Assembly: GCF_030055435.1 (NCBI RefSeq)
Contig: NZ_JASFYG010000001.1
Coordinates: 309,615-373,614, forward strand
Length of the DNA stretch: 64,000 nucleotides
DNA from: Methanothermobacter sp.
GTDB taxonomy: Archaea; Methanobacteriota; Methanobacteria; Methanobacteriales; Methanothermobacteraceae
Reading direction: 5' to 3'
The translations under genes were made by a program, and so were the position numbers. The notes under the pieces are model-generated. The model saw nothing but the letters and a program-made list of their open reading frames with translations, was not told where the DNA came from and did no database searches. Positions within the stretch are counted from its first letter, which is position 1. Each line of letters starts with the position of its first letter. Of this stretch, positions 1 through 8,750 are shown piece after piece.

Positions 1-536
1 GCCATGGTTGTTGATCCTGTGAAGCCATATATGGCCCTCAGTTCATTGAAGTTAACCTTCCCTGAGAGTACATAGGCAAGGTCCTCCACCATGAGGTTCT
101 CTGACTGGAGGTAGACGTGTATGTTGTCCTTTGTGAGGTCAAGTCCCAGTGCAATGTAGCCTGCAATGTATTCCTCGATGGCTATCCTCCTTGAGGTCTC
201 AAAGTCGATGCCCCTTGCAGAGTAGGCCTCCATGTCGGCGATGGGTATGAATATCTCGGCGCCCAGTTTATCGTACCACCTGAGCTGGTCCACGATCATC
301 TTGTGGCCTATGTGCATTCTACCGCTTGGCATCATCCCTGTTACCACTGCAAAGTCGCTGCCACTCCTTATGGCCTCAAGTATCCTGTCGTAGTCCCTGT
401 GACCGAATACTATGCCCCTCCTCATAAGCCAGCTGGGTTCAGGTACATCATCGAGGACTTCACTGAATGGCCTTACACCGAATTTTTCAATAAGATCCAT
501 GTATTCAAGGTTTGCTGATCCCCACGGGTCTATCAA
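1..536 (-). CDS. trpS: Tryptophanyl-tRNA synthetase, N-terminal part (cut by window edge)
   Basis: Class I synthetase that charges tRNA-Trp in the cytosol. About 178 N-terminal residues are present; the rest lies left of the window. Translation of the minus strand shows the archaeal/eukaryal-type N-terminal segment ([18 protein letters not shown]) and the ATP-binding HIGH motif at about residues 75-78 ([10 protein letters not shown]). The start is taken as TTG at 536, the first in-frame start after an upstream stop, preceded by an AGGTGAT Shine-Dalgarno. The ATG two bases upstream is out of frame and reads into a stop. It sits 12 bp downstream of endA on the same strand, probably co-transcribed. 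Identity is secure; the start codon is moderately certain. Confidence 0.93.
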   Translation of the reverse strand, partial: MIDPWGSANLEYMDLIEKFGVRPFSEVLDDVPEPSWLMRRGIVFGHRDYDRILEAIRSGSDFAVVTGMMPSGRMHIGHKMIVDQLRWYDKLGAEIFIPIADMEAYSARGIDFETSRRIAIEEYIAGYIALGLDLTKDNIHVYLQSENLMVEDLAYVLSGKVNFNELRAIYGFTGSTTM

Positions 537-548
537 TCATATCACCTG

Positions 549-1055
549 CTATGGTCTTATCCAGTCAACAAGGTAGTAGGTTACATCTTCCTCATCGTCC
601 AGGAAGGCCAGGAGGAGCTTCTTGTTCACCCCATGGGCCACCCTGACGTAGCTTGAAAAGTCCAGGGCATGGATGGTGTCATTCTCTGATATAACCCTCA
701 CAAGGTATGCTGAGTGCGTCCTGCCCGGGGCACCTCCCCTCTCATACACTCTGAACTCTGCACCGTACTTGAAGCCTGTCTTGACGATGTAACCCCTGTT
801 CCTCAGGTCCCTGTAGACCAGGTACTTGCTGTAGAGGCCCTTCTCAGCCAGGAGTGATATGAATTCCTCCATTGAGACCTCATCGTCGTCCCTCTTAAGT
901 GTGAGTTTACCCCTCTCCATGAGGTGTGCTGCCTCAATCAGTGAAATCTGCAGCCTGTCCTCATAGAGTTTACCGTAGTGGCTCTTGCCGTGCAGCCTCC
1001 TTGCATCCGAGTCCGGTTTTATGGTTACAACCTCGTCTCCCAGCTGTCCCTCCAT
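549..1055 (-). CDS. endA: tRNA-splicing endonuclease EndA (homotetrameric archaeal type)
   Basis: Cuts pre-tRNA introns at bulge-helix-bulge structures, leaving 2',3'-cyclic phosphate ends. The 168-residue length matches the single-domain archaeal enzyme that works as an alpha4 tetramer. The catalytic triad is visible as Tyr104, His114 and Lys145, with the same 10- and 31-residue spacing as Tyr115/His125/Lys156 of the Methanocaldococcus enzyme. The segment FKYGAEFRVYE before His114 is the family hallmark. The start at 1055 has GAGGGG seven bases upstream. Gene order endA-trpS places intron removal next to tRNA charging, which may reflect the introns common in archaeal tRNA-Trp genes; that link is inference. 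Confidence 0.95.
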   Translation of the reverse strand: MEGQLGDEVVTIKPDSDARRLHGKSHYGKLYEDRLQISLIEAAHLMERGKLTLKRDDDEVSMEEFISLLAEKGLYSKYLVYRDLRNRGYIVKTGFKYGAEFRVYERGGAPGRTHSAYLVRVISENDTIHALDFSSYVRVAHGVNKKLLLAFLDDEEDVTYYLVDWIRP

Positions 1056-1136
1056 CTATAAACCCCTCTAATTTATGGAATAATTGTATACACAGATTTC
1101 CGTGATTAAGATGACTGGAAATATATCAGGACAATG

Positions 1137-1211
1137 GCATGCCTCTCCTTAAGGTCCCTCCGAAGAGAAGAAACCTATTCAATAATAGCATGCCTCTCCT
1201 TAAGGTCCCTC
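1137..1211. repeat. 24-bp perfect direct repeat: 3' end of hexuloisomerase gene copied downstream
   Basis: The 24 bases at 1188-1211, inside the last codons of the hexuloisomerase gene, recur exactly at 1137-1160, past its stop codon (1175-1177) and upstream of endA. The start-to-start distance is 51 bp. The copy has no start codon or frame of its own. Confidence 0.95.
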
Positions 1212-1759
1212 TCCTTCTTCCCAAGGATGGCCATGAACTCTGCTATGAGCCCATCCAGGAAGAGGTGGGTGCTGTCCTCAAATAGTGTGCCCATTGGTGT
1301 GAGGTCATCATAGTCGCCCCTTAAAACACCGGAGGTGTAGTACTTCCAGGCCTCCTTTGTCTTGCTTGGTATGCATATTACAACGTCGCTGTGCTCTGTC
1401 AGCGTTGACTGGGGAGTTGCGGTTACCGCGATGACCGTTGCCCCAACAGACTTTGATGTGGTGGCTGCCAGTGTGACTGTCTTTGTTTCACCTGACCCCG
1501 AAATGGCAATGAGACAGTCCTCATCACTTATTGCGGGTGTTGTAACGTCCCCAACAACGTAAACCGTGAAGCCGAGGTGCATGAGCCTCATTGCAAAGGC
1601 CTTTCCAACAAGCTCTGACCTCCCTGTTCCCACGATGAAAACGGCCCTGGCATCCATTATCCTGTTTATCATCTCCTCAAGTTCAGACTCGTCAACCTTT
1701 TCAATGGCGTTTATGGCATGTTCAGTTATCTTATGGACAGTGTTTTTGAGTATCTCCAT
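1175..1759 (-). CDS. hxlB: 6-phospho-3-hexuloisomerase (SIS domain)
   Basis: Interconverts 3-hexulose 6-phosphate and fructose 6-phosphate. In archaea, together with hexulose-6-phosphate synthase, it supplies ribulose 5-phosphate in place of the pentose phosphate pathway. The 194-residue protein has the sugar-isomerase fold signatures: VGTGRSELVGKAFAMRLMH near the N terminus, ISGSGET in the middle, and a C-terminal region ending KERDLKERHA. The ATG at 1759 is chosen; a TTG three codons upstream (1768) is the alternative. It lies downstream of fno on the same strand. Its last codons are duplicated past the stop, and the fno tail is duplicated in its leader. Assignment rests on SIS-family motifs and length. 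Confidence 0.88.
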   Translation of the reverse strand: MEILKNTVHKITEHAINAIEKVDESELEEMINRIMDARAVFIVGTGRSELVGKAFAMRLMHLGFTVYVVGDVTTPAISDEDCLIAISGSGETKTVTLAATTSKSVGATVIAVTATPQSTLTEHSDVVICIPSKTKEAWKYYTSGVLRGDYDDLTPMGTLFEDSTHLFLDGLIAEFMAILGKKERDLKERHAIIE

Positions 1760-1788
1760 TTCAATCAACTTTATATTTTATATCATCT

Positions 1789-1848
1789 GCAGGTTCGTAA
1801 TCCTTAGCCGCTTAACCCTCTTTTATTCCGGCAGGTTCGTAATCCTTA
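1789..1848. repeat. 18-bp perfect direct repeat: 3' end of fno copied into the spacer before hxlB
   Basis: The 18 bases at 1831-1848, within the final codons of fno, are repeated exactly at 1789-1806, beyond the fno stop (1823-1825) and about 30 bp upstream of the hxlB start. This is the same arrangement as the hexuloisomerase tail repeat at 1137-1211. Confidence 0.93.
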
Positions 1849-2497
1849 TACCCGCATTCCTAATCCTGTTTTTGATGTTGAGGTTTATAAGAAGCGGTGT
1901 TATCTTCTCAATGACCCTTGCATTTTCAAGGCCACCGCAGTCAATGGCCCTCACACCATCTATCTTCTCTGCGAGTTCAGATGCAATATCGAGGGCATCT
2001 CTGTGGTCAGATGCAATGAGGCAGTCACAGTCCACAGGTCCTGTTATGTCAAGTAGAGCCGCTGCACTGATATTGTTGAATGCAGCCACGACCCTTGTGC
2101 CCTGATCTTCAAGGAACCTTGCAGCCCTCTCAGCAGCTGAACCATCCCAGAGGTCAATGTAACGCACCGCTGAACCCCCAAGGCAGCTGTCAATGGGTAC
2201 AGTGGCATCTATGAGCACCTTACCTCTAAGTGCCTCCTTAACTGAACCCAGTGTGGCCATCTGCGCCTGCAGTGGAACTGTCAGGATTGCCACCTCAGCC
2301 TCCTCAGCGGCCTCAGCATTTGTGGCACCCTTAACCTTGAGGTCATCTCTTCCGGCGATTTCAAGGACCTTTTGAGCTGCATTGGCAGCTTTTTCAGCGT
2401 CCCTTGAACCTATGATTATTTCTTCTCCTGCTAATGCAAGTCTCAGGGCAAGTCCAAGGCCCTGGTCACCTGTTCCGCCAAGAACTGCGATCTTCAT
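1823..2497 (-). CDS. fno: F420H2:NADP+ oxidoreductase
   Basis: Transfers hydride between coenzyme F420 and NADP+, linking the methanogen's F420 pool to NADPH biosynthesis. The 224-residue protein opens with the dinucleotide motif MKIAVLGGTGDQG and continues with IIIGSRDAEKA, the NADP 2'-phosphate-binding region typical of Fno. The middle segment with AAFNNISA and the C-terminal ENARVIEKITPLLIN are also family features. Length is close to the roughly 210-225 residues known for Fno. The ATG at 2497 follows GGTGAT with good spacing. It is followed by hxlB on the same strand. High certainty. Confidence 0.95.
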   Translation of the reverse strand: MKIAVLGGTGDQGLGLALRLALAGEEIIIGSRDAEKAANAAQKVLEIAGRDDLKVKGATNAEAAEEAEVAILTVPLQAQMATLGSVKEALRGKVLIDATVPIDSCLGGSAVRYIDLWDGSAAERAARFLEDQGTRVVAAFNNISAAALLDITGPVDCDCLIASDHRDALDIASELAEKIDGVRAIDCGGLENARVIEKITPLLINLNIKNRIRNAGIRITNLPE

Positions 2498-2532
2498 AAT
2501 ATCACCATGGTTACCTTTCTCAGATATTTTTA

Positions 2533-3276
2533 CTAATCAATAATCTTCCTAAGGAATTCAATACTCCTCTCAACCTCACCTGGTGTTTTAACCTCAACCG
2601 TGAGAATACCCATGTAACCGATGCCCCTTAAACCATCAATAATGGCCCTGAAATCCAGTGAGCCATCGCCGAGGGCATCGTGGCTGTCAATTTCGCCGTT
2701 GTTGTCGGAGAGGTGGACATGTCCCACCCTCGGGGACACCATCTCCCCTTCACTGTAACCCATGGTTGCTGCGTGGGCAGCGTCCAGTGTCACCTGGATT
2801 TCAAGTTCCTCTGCAACCCGCCAGAGATCCTCAAGTTCCCTTAGAAGGGGACCCTCAAGGCGGGGCATGTTCTCAGGGTAGATACCGGCACCCCTGTCCT
2901 CCGCATATTCAGATATCACTGAAAGAGATTCAAGGTTCCGCTGAACTATGAGGTCCCTGTGGGGTCTTCCAAGGAAGGGGACACTGCCAGGGTGCACGAC
3001 AACCACCTCGGAGTCCAGTTCAACTGCAAGGTCAACCGCGGATTTAACCTCAGCTATGGACGCCTCCCTGATCCCCCTGTTGAGGGATGCTATGTTTATG
3101 TCCGAGATGGGTGCATGCACCGTGAAATCAAGGCTGAAGGAGTCAGCCATCTCCACGTCATCCAGGGGGTACTCGTAGATTATCTCACAGCAATCTGCCC
3201 CTGCATCCTCAATCCAGGTGAGCATCTCCTCCAGTGGAAGTGGGGAGAGTGCAAGTGTTGATACACCTATCCTCAT
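2533..3276 (-). CDS. TIM-barrel sugar isomerase/epimerase-like protein (AP endonuclease 2 fold)
   Basis: Predicted cytosolic metal-dependent TIM-barrel enzyme of the xylose isomerase-like family; substrate unknown. Seen in the protein (247 residues): N-terminal MRIGVSTLAL strand, FTVHAPI, VVVHPGSVP, GIYPENMPR, VTLDAAHAA and GHVHLSDNN segments, whose His, Glu and Asp residues match the usual metal-binding positions at barrel strand ends. The ATG at 3276 is preferred to the GTG at 3285, because the GTG overlaps the AGGTGATC ribosome-binding site. It follows the PIN ATPase gene with almost no gap, so the two are probably translated from one message. Family is clear, reaction is not. Confidence 0.8.
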   Translation of the reverse strand: MRIGVSTLALSPLPLEEMLTWIEDAGADCCEIIYEYPLDDVEMADSFSLDFTVHAPISDINIASLNRGIREASIAEVKSAVDLAVELDSEVVVVHPGSVPFLGRPHRDLIVQRNLESLSVISEYAEDRGAGIYPENMPRLEGPLLRELEDLWRVAEELEIQVTLDAAHAATMGYSEGEMVSPRVGHVHLSDNNGEIDSHDALGDGSLDFRAIIDGLRGIGYMGILTVEVKTPGEVERSIEFLRKIID

Positions 3277-3285
3277 CCAGATCAC

Positions 3286-5118
3286 CTAGGCTTCGGGCCG
3301 CACCCTTGCCCTTACAGGTATGTTGTGCTTCACTGCCTCCATGATTATATCTGCAAGTTCTATGTCCCTTCTGAGCTTTATGGTGCCCTTCTTACCCACT
3401 GTAGCTGTGAAGAGGTACTCATCCTCGACCAGTATGTCGAATGACACGCCCACAGCATCCCTGCCAAAGTTGAGGACCACGTAGTTTCCTGCGAGTTCCA
3501 CCGGAACCTCAACGGTCTCCTCAAGTTCCTTCTCCTCAAGTGGCTCAACACCGATACTTATACCGATGTTCTTCTCGATCTCCTCGATGGTCTTTCCCTT
3601 CTTGCCTATTACCTGGGGGATGTACTTCTCCTCTATCCAGACCTTTGCCCTTTCATCGGATTCAAGTTCAACCCGGACCCTTGCACCGGGTAGCCTCCTG
3701 CGGAACTCCCTCTCGATTTCCCTCTCGGCTATCCTGTGGACAGGCGGTTTCCGTCCCCCTGGGGATGTCTTTGAGACATCCATGACTATCGTCTGCTCAC
3801 CGTAGGTGTAGATCTCATGCATGAGCTCCCCTGACTCAAGGTCCCTTATCTCTATGACCGGCCTTGCAAGGTCTGCCTCCTGCATACCCGTCGGAACCTT
3901 AACGGTGAGGGATACGTCGTAGACAGCCTTCACCTCTCCGTCCTCAATGAATATGGTTGTGTCAACCACTGAGGGTATCACCCCAAGCTCCACCCTGCCC
4001 AGGATCCTCTGTATGGCATCTATGGGCCTTGTGGCATGGACAACCCCAACCATACCCACACCTGCAAGCCTCATGTCAGCGAAGATCCTGAAGTCGCGGG
4101 TCTTCCTTAGCTCATCATAGATGGTATAGTCGGGCCTTACAAGGAGAAGTATGTCGGCGGTCTTCTGCATATCCCGTTCGATGGGTGCGTACTGGGTTAT
4201 CTCGTCACCCACCTGGAGGTCCCTGGGGGACTCCATGGTCTTCACAACCGCCCTCATCTCCTTGCTGTAGAACTCTGCCACAGCCTGGGCAAAGGTACTC
4301 TTACCTGCCCCAGGCGCCCCTGCTATGAGAACGCCCTTGGCAGTGTCCCTCAGCCTATCAATCAGCTTCTCTGAGAGCCTGTAGTCCTCCAGTGAGACCC
4401 TGGCAACCGGTCTCACGGCGGTTATCTCGAAGGCCTCTGAGAAGGGCGGCCTCGCTATTGATATCCTGTACTCCCTGAACTGGACAACAGTGGCGCCCTC
4501 CATCTCTATCTCGATGAAGCTTTTGAAGTCGCTCTTGGCCCTTTCAACTATTTCACGGGCCATCCTGCTTATATCTGCATGTTTGAGTGGTTTATTGTCT
4601 ATTTCAACCAGCCTTATTTCCCCTGGCCGCCCCTTCTTGGCCATGGGTACAACGTTTTCCTTGAGGTGCACCGACATGGTGTAATCATCAAAGTACTTGC
4701 TTATCTCGAGTTCCTCATATTCCAGGACCTCGGGTTTAATGTAGAACACGTCAAGCCCCTGGGCCTTCCCGACCTCTGCCTGCACCCTGTCGCTGGTTAT
4801 GAGGAGCGCATCGTACTCCCTTGCAGTTGCCCTTATCATGGCGTCTATCTCACCGCCCCTTGAGAGTGAAATCTCATCCACTGTGGGTCGGCGCCCTACA
4901 AAGATCATTGATATTATGTTCTCCTTGTGGAGCTTCTGGAGGTTCTTGAGCTCCTCAAGGCCATTGAACCCGGTTTCCCTTCCCCGGTTGGCCTGGTATT
5001 CAAGTTCAGATACAACTGCCTCGGGCACTATCACCTCGCTGCCCCTGAACTCCTCCTCCTGCACTATGCCGGTGATGCGCCCATCAACTATAACACTTGT
5101 ATCTGGAACGATCTTCAT
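3286..5118 (-). CDS. PIN-domain/VirB11-like ATPase with KH domain
   Basis: A 610-residue archaeal protein joining three modules. An N-terminal PIN nuclease-like domain (about 1-130) has acidic residues at Asp6, Glu38, Asp92 and Asp110. A PilT/VirB11-type ATPase core has Walker A GAPGAGKS at 267-274. A C-terminal KH RNA-binding domain (about 495-525) carries the IGKKGK loop. The combination suggests an RNA-processing or RNA-remodelling role, but the substrate is unknown. The start ATG directly follows the hisI stop (TAG-ATG), and the next gene starts within 10 bp of its end, so it is embedded in an operon. The domain assignment is confident; function is open. Confidence 0.9.
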   Translation of the reverse strand: MKIVPDTSVIVDGRITGIVQEEEFRGSEVIVPEAVVSELEYQANRGRETGFNGLEELKNLQKLHKENIISMIFVGRRPTVDEISLSRGGEIDAMIRATAREYDALLITSDRVQAEVGKAQGLDVFYIKPEVLEYEELEISKYFDDYTMSVHLKENVVPMAKKGRPGEIRLVEIDNKPLKHADISRMAREIVERAKSDFKSFIEIEMEGATVVQFREYRISIARPPFSEAFEITAVRPVARVSLEDYRLSEKLIDRLRDTAKGVLIAGAPGAGKSTFAQAVAEFYSKEMRAVVKTMESPRDLQVGDEITQYAPIERDMQKTADILLLVRPDYTIYDELRKTRDFRIFADMRLAGVGMVGVVHATRPIDAIQRILGRVELGVIPSVVDTTIFIEDGEVKAVYDVSLTVKVPTGMQEADLARPVIEIRDLESGELMHEIYTYGEQTIVMDVSKTSPGGRKPPVHRIAEREIEREFRRRLPGARVRVELESDERAKVWIEEKYIPQVIGKKGKTIEEIEKNIGISIGVEPLEEKELEETVEVPVELAGNYVVLNFGRDAVGVSFDILVEDEYLFTATVGKKGTIKLRRDIELADIIMEAVKHNIPVRARVRPEA

Positions 5119-5547
5119 CTAACCATCTCCATATATTTCATCAGGATCAAAGATCCTTACGGCGTCCTCCCTGACCCTGAGTTCATCCCCATCAATGCTG
5201 CGGTAGAAACAGGACCGGTAACCTGTATGGCAGGCACCTCCCTCCTGTTCCACCTTCAACACAACCGCGTCGGCGTCACAGTCCACAAGGACGTCCTTAA
5301 CACGCTGCAGGTGTCCCGAACTCTCACCTTTGAGCCAGAGCTTCCCACGTGATGTGCTCCAGTAGTGGGCCAGCCCTGTCTCCAGTGTCCTCTCCAGGGC
5401 CTCACGGTTCATGTAGGCCACCATGAGGACCTCACCTGTCCTGTGATCCTGTGCCACTGCAATTATGAGGTCCTCCCCATTGATATTATGTCTGAAATTT
5501 AAAATGTTAACATCTCCTGATTTATTCTTCTCTTCCAAACAGCACAA
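5119..5547 (-). CDS. hisI: Phosphoribosyl-AMP cyclohydrolase
   Basis: Opens the adenine ring of phosphoribosyl-AMP in step 3 of histidine biosynthesis, using a zinc site at the subunit interface. Visible motifs: [27 protein letters not shown], the Asp cluster in VDCDADA (Mg site), and the zinc cysteines in DCD, GACHTG and SCF. It is the monofunctional form with no HisE domain. The start is uncertain. The TTG at 5547 lacks a good ribosome-binding site, another TTG is at 5538, and conserved sequence starts around [13 protein letters not shown]-like stretch near 5560-5580 could give a nearly leaderless transcript. Downstream is the PIN ATPase gene. Confidence 0.93.
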   Translation of the reverse strand: MCCLEEKNKSGDVNILNFRHNINGEDLIIAVAQDHRTGEVLMVAYMNREALERTLETGLAHYWSTSRGKLWLKGESSGHLQRVKDVLVDCDADAVVLKVEQEGGACHTGYRSCFYRSIDGDELRVREDAVRIFDPDEIYGDG

Positions 5548-5609
5548 CTAATCTGTACTCATTTATTCTTTTATCTTCTTCAACATACACAAACTACTGA
5601 CATTCAAAC

Positions 5610-6893
5610 CTATTCAGAGCAGATCTCCTTCAACCTATCCACAACCTCAGTCCTATCCACAGCCTCCTGTGAAGCGTCCTCCATGTCCCTCAATGTGACC
5701 TTACCCTCCTGGAGGTCCCTTTCACCTGTGAGAACCACGAACCTTGCCCCAATGTTATCAGCATATGAAAGTGCCTTTCGGAGTTTTCTCCCTGCCAGAT
5801 CCATGTCAGCCGCTATACCCTCACCTCTGATCTCCTGTGTGATCCTGATCGCCTCCGGGAGTGTTGATTCATGTATGGGTATCACGAAGACGTCAACCAT
5901 CCTCATGTCCCCCTCATCCATTTCAAGGGCGTTCATGAGGCGGTCGAAGCCAAATGCGAAGCCCGTTGATTCAACCCTTTCGCCCCCAAAGGTTTCAACA
6001 AGGTTGTATGTGCCGCCCCCGCAGATCTGTCGCTGGGCGCCGAGTCTGGGTACATAAATCTCAAATACTGCGCCGGTGTAGTAGTCAAGTCCCCTTGCGA
6101 TTCCAAGGTTCACATGGTACTCCCCAAGACCGAAGTACTCAAGGGTTTCCACAAGTTCAGCGAACTCCTCAAGGGCACTGAGGGACTCCGGGTAACCCTC
6201 AAGGAGCCCCCTCACATCATCAAGTACCTCGGGACCCCCCTGTGTGCCTATGAGGTTCATGAGGAGATCCCTGCTCTCGGGGGATATCTCGACCCCGTCA
6301 AGGCAGGATTCCAGTTCATCAACGTCACCCTTATCTATTATACCCATTATCCTGTCCTGGAGTTCATCCTCTATTTTCTCCCTGCCAAGGATGCCCCTGA
6401 GGATTCCAAGGTGCCCGACGTGGACCTCGAAACCCTCGAGTCCAAGCCTCCTGAGGGTCTCGGCTGCAAGGGTTATGACCTCTGCCTCTGCCAGGGGTGA
6501 CCTTCCACCTATGAGTTCACAGCCGAACTGCCAGAACTGCCTGAAGCGGCCCGCCTGGGGCCTCTCATATCTGAAGCAGCTCCCAAAGTAGTACATCTTT
6601 ATCGGTTTGGGTTCACGCTGCATCTCATTCATGTAGAGCCTGGCGACCGGTGCTGTGAGTTCCGGCCTCAGTGCAAGTTCCCGGCCACCCTTATCTGTGA
6701 AGTGGTAGATCTGGTTCACCACCTCCTCACCGGATTTCACTGTGAAGAGTTTAAGATCCTCAAATATGGGTGTTTTGATCTCATGGTAGCCGTAGGTCTC
6801 AAATGTCCTTCTGAGTACGTTTTCAACCTCTTTCCTGTTTCTCATCTCAGCGAAAAGAAAATCTCTGGTTCCTCGCGGTCTTGATATATCCAT
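5610..6893 (-). CDS. hisS: Histidyl-tRNA synthetase
   Basis: Class II synthetase that charges tRNA-His. The 427-residue protein begins [12 protein letters not shown], the usual HisRS opening. It shows motif 2 ([18 protein letters not shown]), the histidine-binding signature [11 protein letters not shown], motif 3 (GFAFGFDRL), and a C-terminal anticodon-binding domain (VFVIPI...[15 protein letters not shown]). The ATG at 6893 with GGAGG upstream is chosen; longer readings only add leader sequence. A TATA-like CTTAAATATTATG at about 6948-6960, inside the end of the HARP gene, may give it its own promoter. hisI follows 62 bp downstream. Confidence 0.97.
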   Translation of the reverse strand: MDISRPRGTRDFLFAEMRNRKEVENVLRRTFETYGYHEIKTPIFEDLKLFTVKSGEEVVNQIYHFTDKGGRELALRPELTAPVARLYMNEMQREPKPIKMYYFGSCFRYERPQAGRFRQFWQFGCELIGGRSPLAEAEVITLAAETLRRLGLEGFEVHVGHLGILRGILGREKIEDELQDRIMGIIDKGDVDELESCLDGVEISPESRDLLMNLIGTQGGPEVLDDVRGLLEGYPESLSALEEFAELVETLEYFGLGEYHVNLGIARGLDYYTGAVFEIYVPRLGAQRQICGGGTYNLVETFGGERVESTGFAFGFDRLMNALEMDEGDMRMVDVFVIPIHESTLPEAIRITQEIRGEGIAADMDLAGRKLRKALSYADNIGARFVVLTGERDLQEGKVTLRDMEDASQEAVDRTEVVDRLKEICSE

Positions 6894-6942
6894 GGCAGTA
6901 ATTCCTCCAGTAAAAATGATAAAGGGGATGATAGGAGATTCA

Positions 6943-7605
6943 TCATTCATAATATTTAAGGTATTCCTTGAGCATCTTGGGGAAGGATGTGGCATGCAGG
7001 AACCTCAGTCCCAGGCGCTCTGCCCACACCCTTATACCGTCATCAGCAGCCACAACACCGGCGCCGAGCTCCTTGGCAAGAAGGAGGACGTCGAGGTCCG
7101 GGGCACTGTCAAGGGTTCCCTTCCTGAGGGCTGAACGGTACTTCTTCCTGAGATCCTTTATGGCCTTCCCAAGCACCTCACCCTCGATTTCAATCTTATT
7201 AACGCCACGGGATGCCATGATTATGGACTGTATCCCGGCCTCCCAGAGGAGGGTCTCTGAAATCCGGAGCCCCTTGTTCATCCTCTCCCTTATATCATGG
7301 ACGTATTCATAGAATATCTGGGAGGGTATCTGGGTGTCATAGCGGTTGGGTGTCTTCTTGACTATCCATGTCTCGGCCTTCACCAGGGTCTCCTCGGGGC
7401 ATTCATACCTTGTCATGTAGTCGGTGAATTCCTTGTAGGTGATGGGGGGCATGTGACAGCTTATGTTGAGCTTTATCCTGCTCCTTGCGATGATGTCGAG
7501 CATGGTATCCACTGACCTGTTGAGGTCACCGTCACCCAGCATCTCCCGGAGCTGGTTATCTGTAAAGGCCGTTGTATCAAGGACAAATCTCTGCTTGGCA
7601 AGCAT
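6943..7605 (-). CDS. HARP-type protein-only RNase P homologue (PIN-like nuclease)
   Basis: Belongs to the family once called UPF0278 or RNA ligase partner, now known as Homologs of Aquifex RNase P: single-chain metallonucleases that mature tRNA 5' ends. The 220-residue protein starts [15 protein letters not shown], with the first metal-binding Asp10. The C-terminal metal cluster is Asp166, Asp170, Asp172, Asp188 and Asp189 ([15 protein letters not shown] and [14 protein letters not shown]). A helical spike (about 85-160) lies between, as in the family. It sits 49 bp upstream of hisS; tRNA-His is the tRNA with an unusual 5' end, so the pairing is suggestive. Archaea also have ribonucleoprotein RNase P, so the in vivo role is uncertain. 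Confidence 0.88.
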   Translation of the reverse strand: MLAKQRFVLDTTAFTDNQLREMLGDGDLNRSVDTMLDIIARSRIKLNISCHMPPITYKEFTDYMTRYECPEETLVKAETWIVKKTPNRYDTQIPSQIFYEYVHDIRERMNKGLRISETLLWEAGIQSIIMASRGVNKIEIEGEVLGKAIKDLRKKYRSALRKGTLDSAPDLDVLLLAKELGAGVVAADDGIRVWAERLGLRFLHATSFPKMLKEYLKYYE

Positions 7606-7643
7606 GTCACGCCCTCCCCTTCAATATGGGTAACTGATGGAGA

Positions 7644-7675
7644 CAATATTTATCGCTGATGATAAATAAATATTG
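7644..7675. promoter_or_regulatory. 10-bp inverted repeat with TATA-like arms in the HARP/aroE divergent spacer
   Basis: CAATATTTAT at 7644-7653 and its exact complement ATAAATATTG at 7666-7675 flank a 12-bp spacer in the region between the divergent HARP and aroE genes. Both arms are TATA-box-like, so this may be a bidirectional promoter or an operator. It is about 40 bp from the HARP start and 90 bp from aroE. Confidence 0.55.
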
Positions 7676-7763
7676 CAGAGGAAAAGTTGTTAAACTGAGA
7701 GATGGGAATAATTCTGAAATGAAGCCTGAAACAGGCCATTAACTGGATGGTGGTTGTGATAAA

Positions 7764-8612
7764 CTGATAACCGGCAATACACAGCTCACGGGAATAATAG
7801 GTTACCCCCTAACCCACAGCCTCTCACCACAGATGCACAACGCGGCGTTCAAAGCCCTTGGGATGGACTGGGCCTATGTGCCCTTCCCTGTGAAACCCTC
7901 AGGGCTTGAAGAAGCTGTTCGGGGCCTCGGAGCCCTCAACGTGAGGGGTGTGAACGTCACAATACCCCACAAGGAGTCTGTGCTTGAACTCATCCACAAG
8001 GTTGATGAGACAGCCTCCCTCATCGGGGCCGTGAACACCCTGAAGTTTGAGGATGAAACCATAAGGGGATACAATACAGACGCATCTGGCTGCCTTAGGG
8101 CCCTTAAGGAGGTCACATCAGTTGATGGGTCCTCTGTCATCATACTCGGGGCCGGTGGGGCTGCGAGGGCCTGCGCATTCCAGCTCGTGCTGGAAGGGGC
8201 AGATGTAACCATACTCAACAGGACCCCTGAAAGGGCCAGGGCCCTTGCAGAGGATATCAAGGGGGCCCTCGATATTAAGGTAAAACATGGTGGCTATGAA
8301 CTAATACCAAGCTCTTTGGATGGGGCCGATATCCTCATAGACACAACACCCGTCGGGATGTACCCCCACATGGATGATGAGCCCCTTGTAAGAGCTGAAA
8401 TCATGCATGAGGGCCTCGTTGTATATGACCTTGTCTACAATCCTCCGGAGACATGCCTCCTGAGGGAGGCCAGGGCAGCAGGCGCTGTTCCGGTTTCAGG
8501 TCTCAGGATGCTCCTCTATCAGGGTGCTGAGGCCTTCAGGATATGGACAGGGAGGGATCCTCCCCTGGATGTAATGGAACAGGCCCTTCTTGATGCCCTC
8601 AAGGGAGTTTAA
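7764..8612 (+). CDS. aroE: Shikimate dehydrogenase, with no standard start codon
   Basis: NADPH-dependent reduction of 3-dehydroshikimate to shikimate in aromatic amino acid synthesis. Motifs seen: N-terminal substrate site TGIIGYPLTHSLSPQMHN, catalytic Lys in NVTIPHKE, AVNTL, the dinucleotide loop ILGAGGAARA, NRTPERA, and C-terminal YQGAEAFRIWTG. The first in-frame ATG (7833) would remove the conserved N-terminal strand and SLSP motif. Reading back to the in-frame stop at 7740 finds no ATG, GTG or TTG. The interval is given from CTG at 7764; ATA at 7767 is equally possible. An out-of-frame ATG at 7747 would connect if one base were missing from the sequence. Confidence 0.9.
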   Translation: MITGNTQLTGIIGYPLTHSLSPQMHNAAFKALGMDWAYVPFPVKPSGLEEAVRGLGALNVRGVNVTIPHKESVLELIHKVDETASLIGAVNTLKFEDETIRGYNTDASGCLRALKEVTSVDGSSVIILGAGGAARACAFQLVLEGADVTILNRTPERARALAEDIKGALDIKVKHGGYELIPSSLDGADILIDTTPVGMYPHMDDEPLVRAEIMHEGLVVYDLVYNPPETCLLREARAAGAVPVSGLRMLLYQGAEAFRIWTGRDPPLDVMEQALLDALKGV

Positions 8613-8750
8613 ATCTCTCCCAGATGTTTCAGGCACAGAGGTATGTAACCATTAACCTCCTCAGAAAGATGAATATACCACATTATCCAGAAATGTTAAC
8701 CCCATCTTGACCCCACTGAAAATATGATTCTTAACCTTACCGGTGATCTT

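Noticed and set aside
2658..2951. Plus-strand frame opposite the TIM-barrel gene
   Set aside because: Composition (Pro/Gln/His-rich, no hydrophobic core) and antisense position mark it as non-coding.
6895..6995. N-terminal extension of hisS
   Set aside because: The extra residues do not resemble synthetase sequence, and the internal ATG at 6893 has a GGAGG site and begins the conserved HisRS opening.
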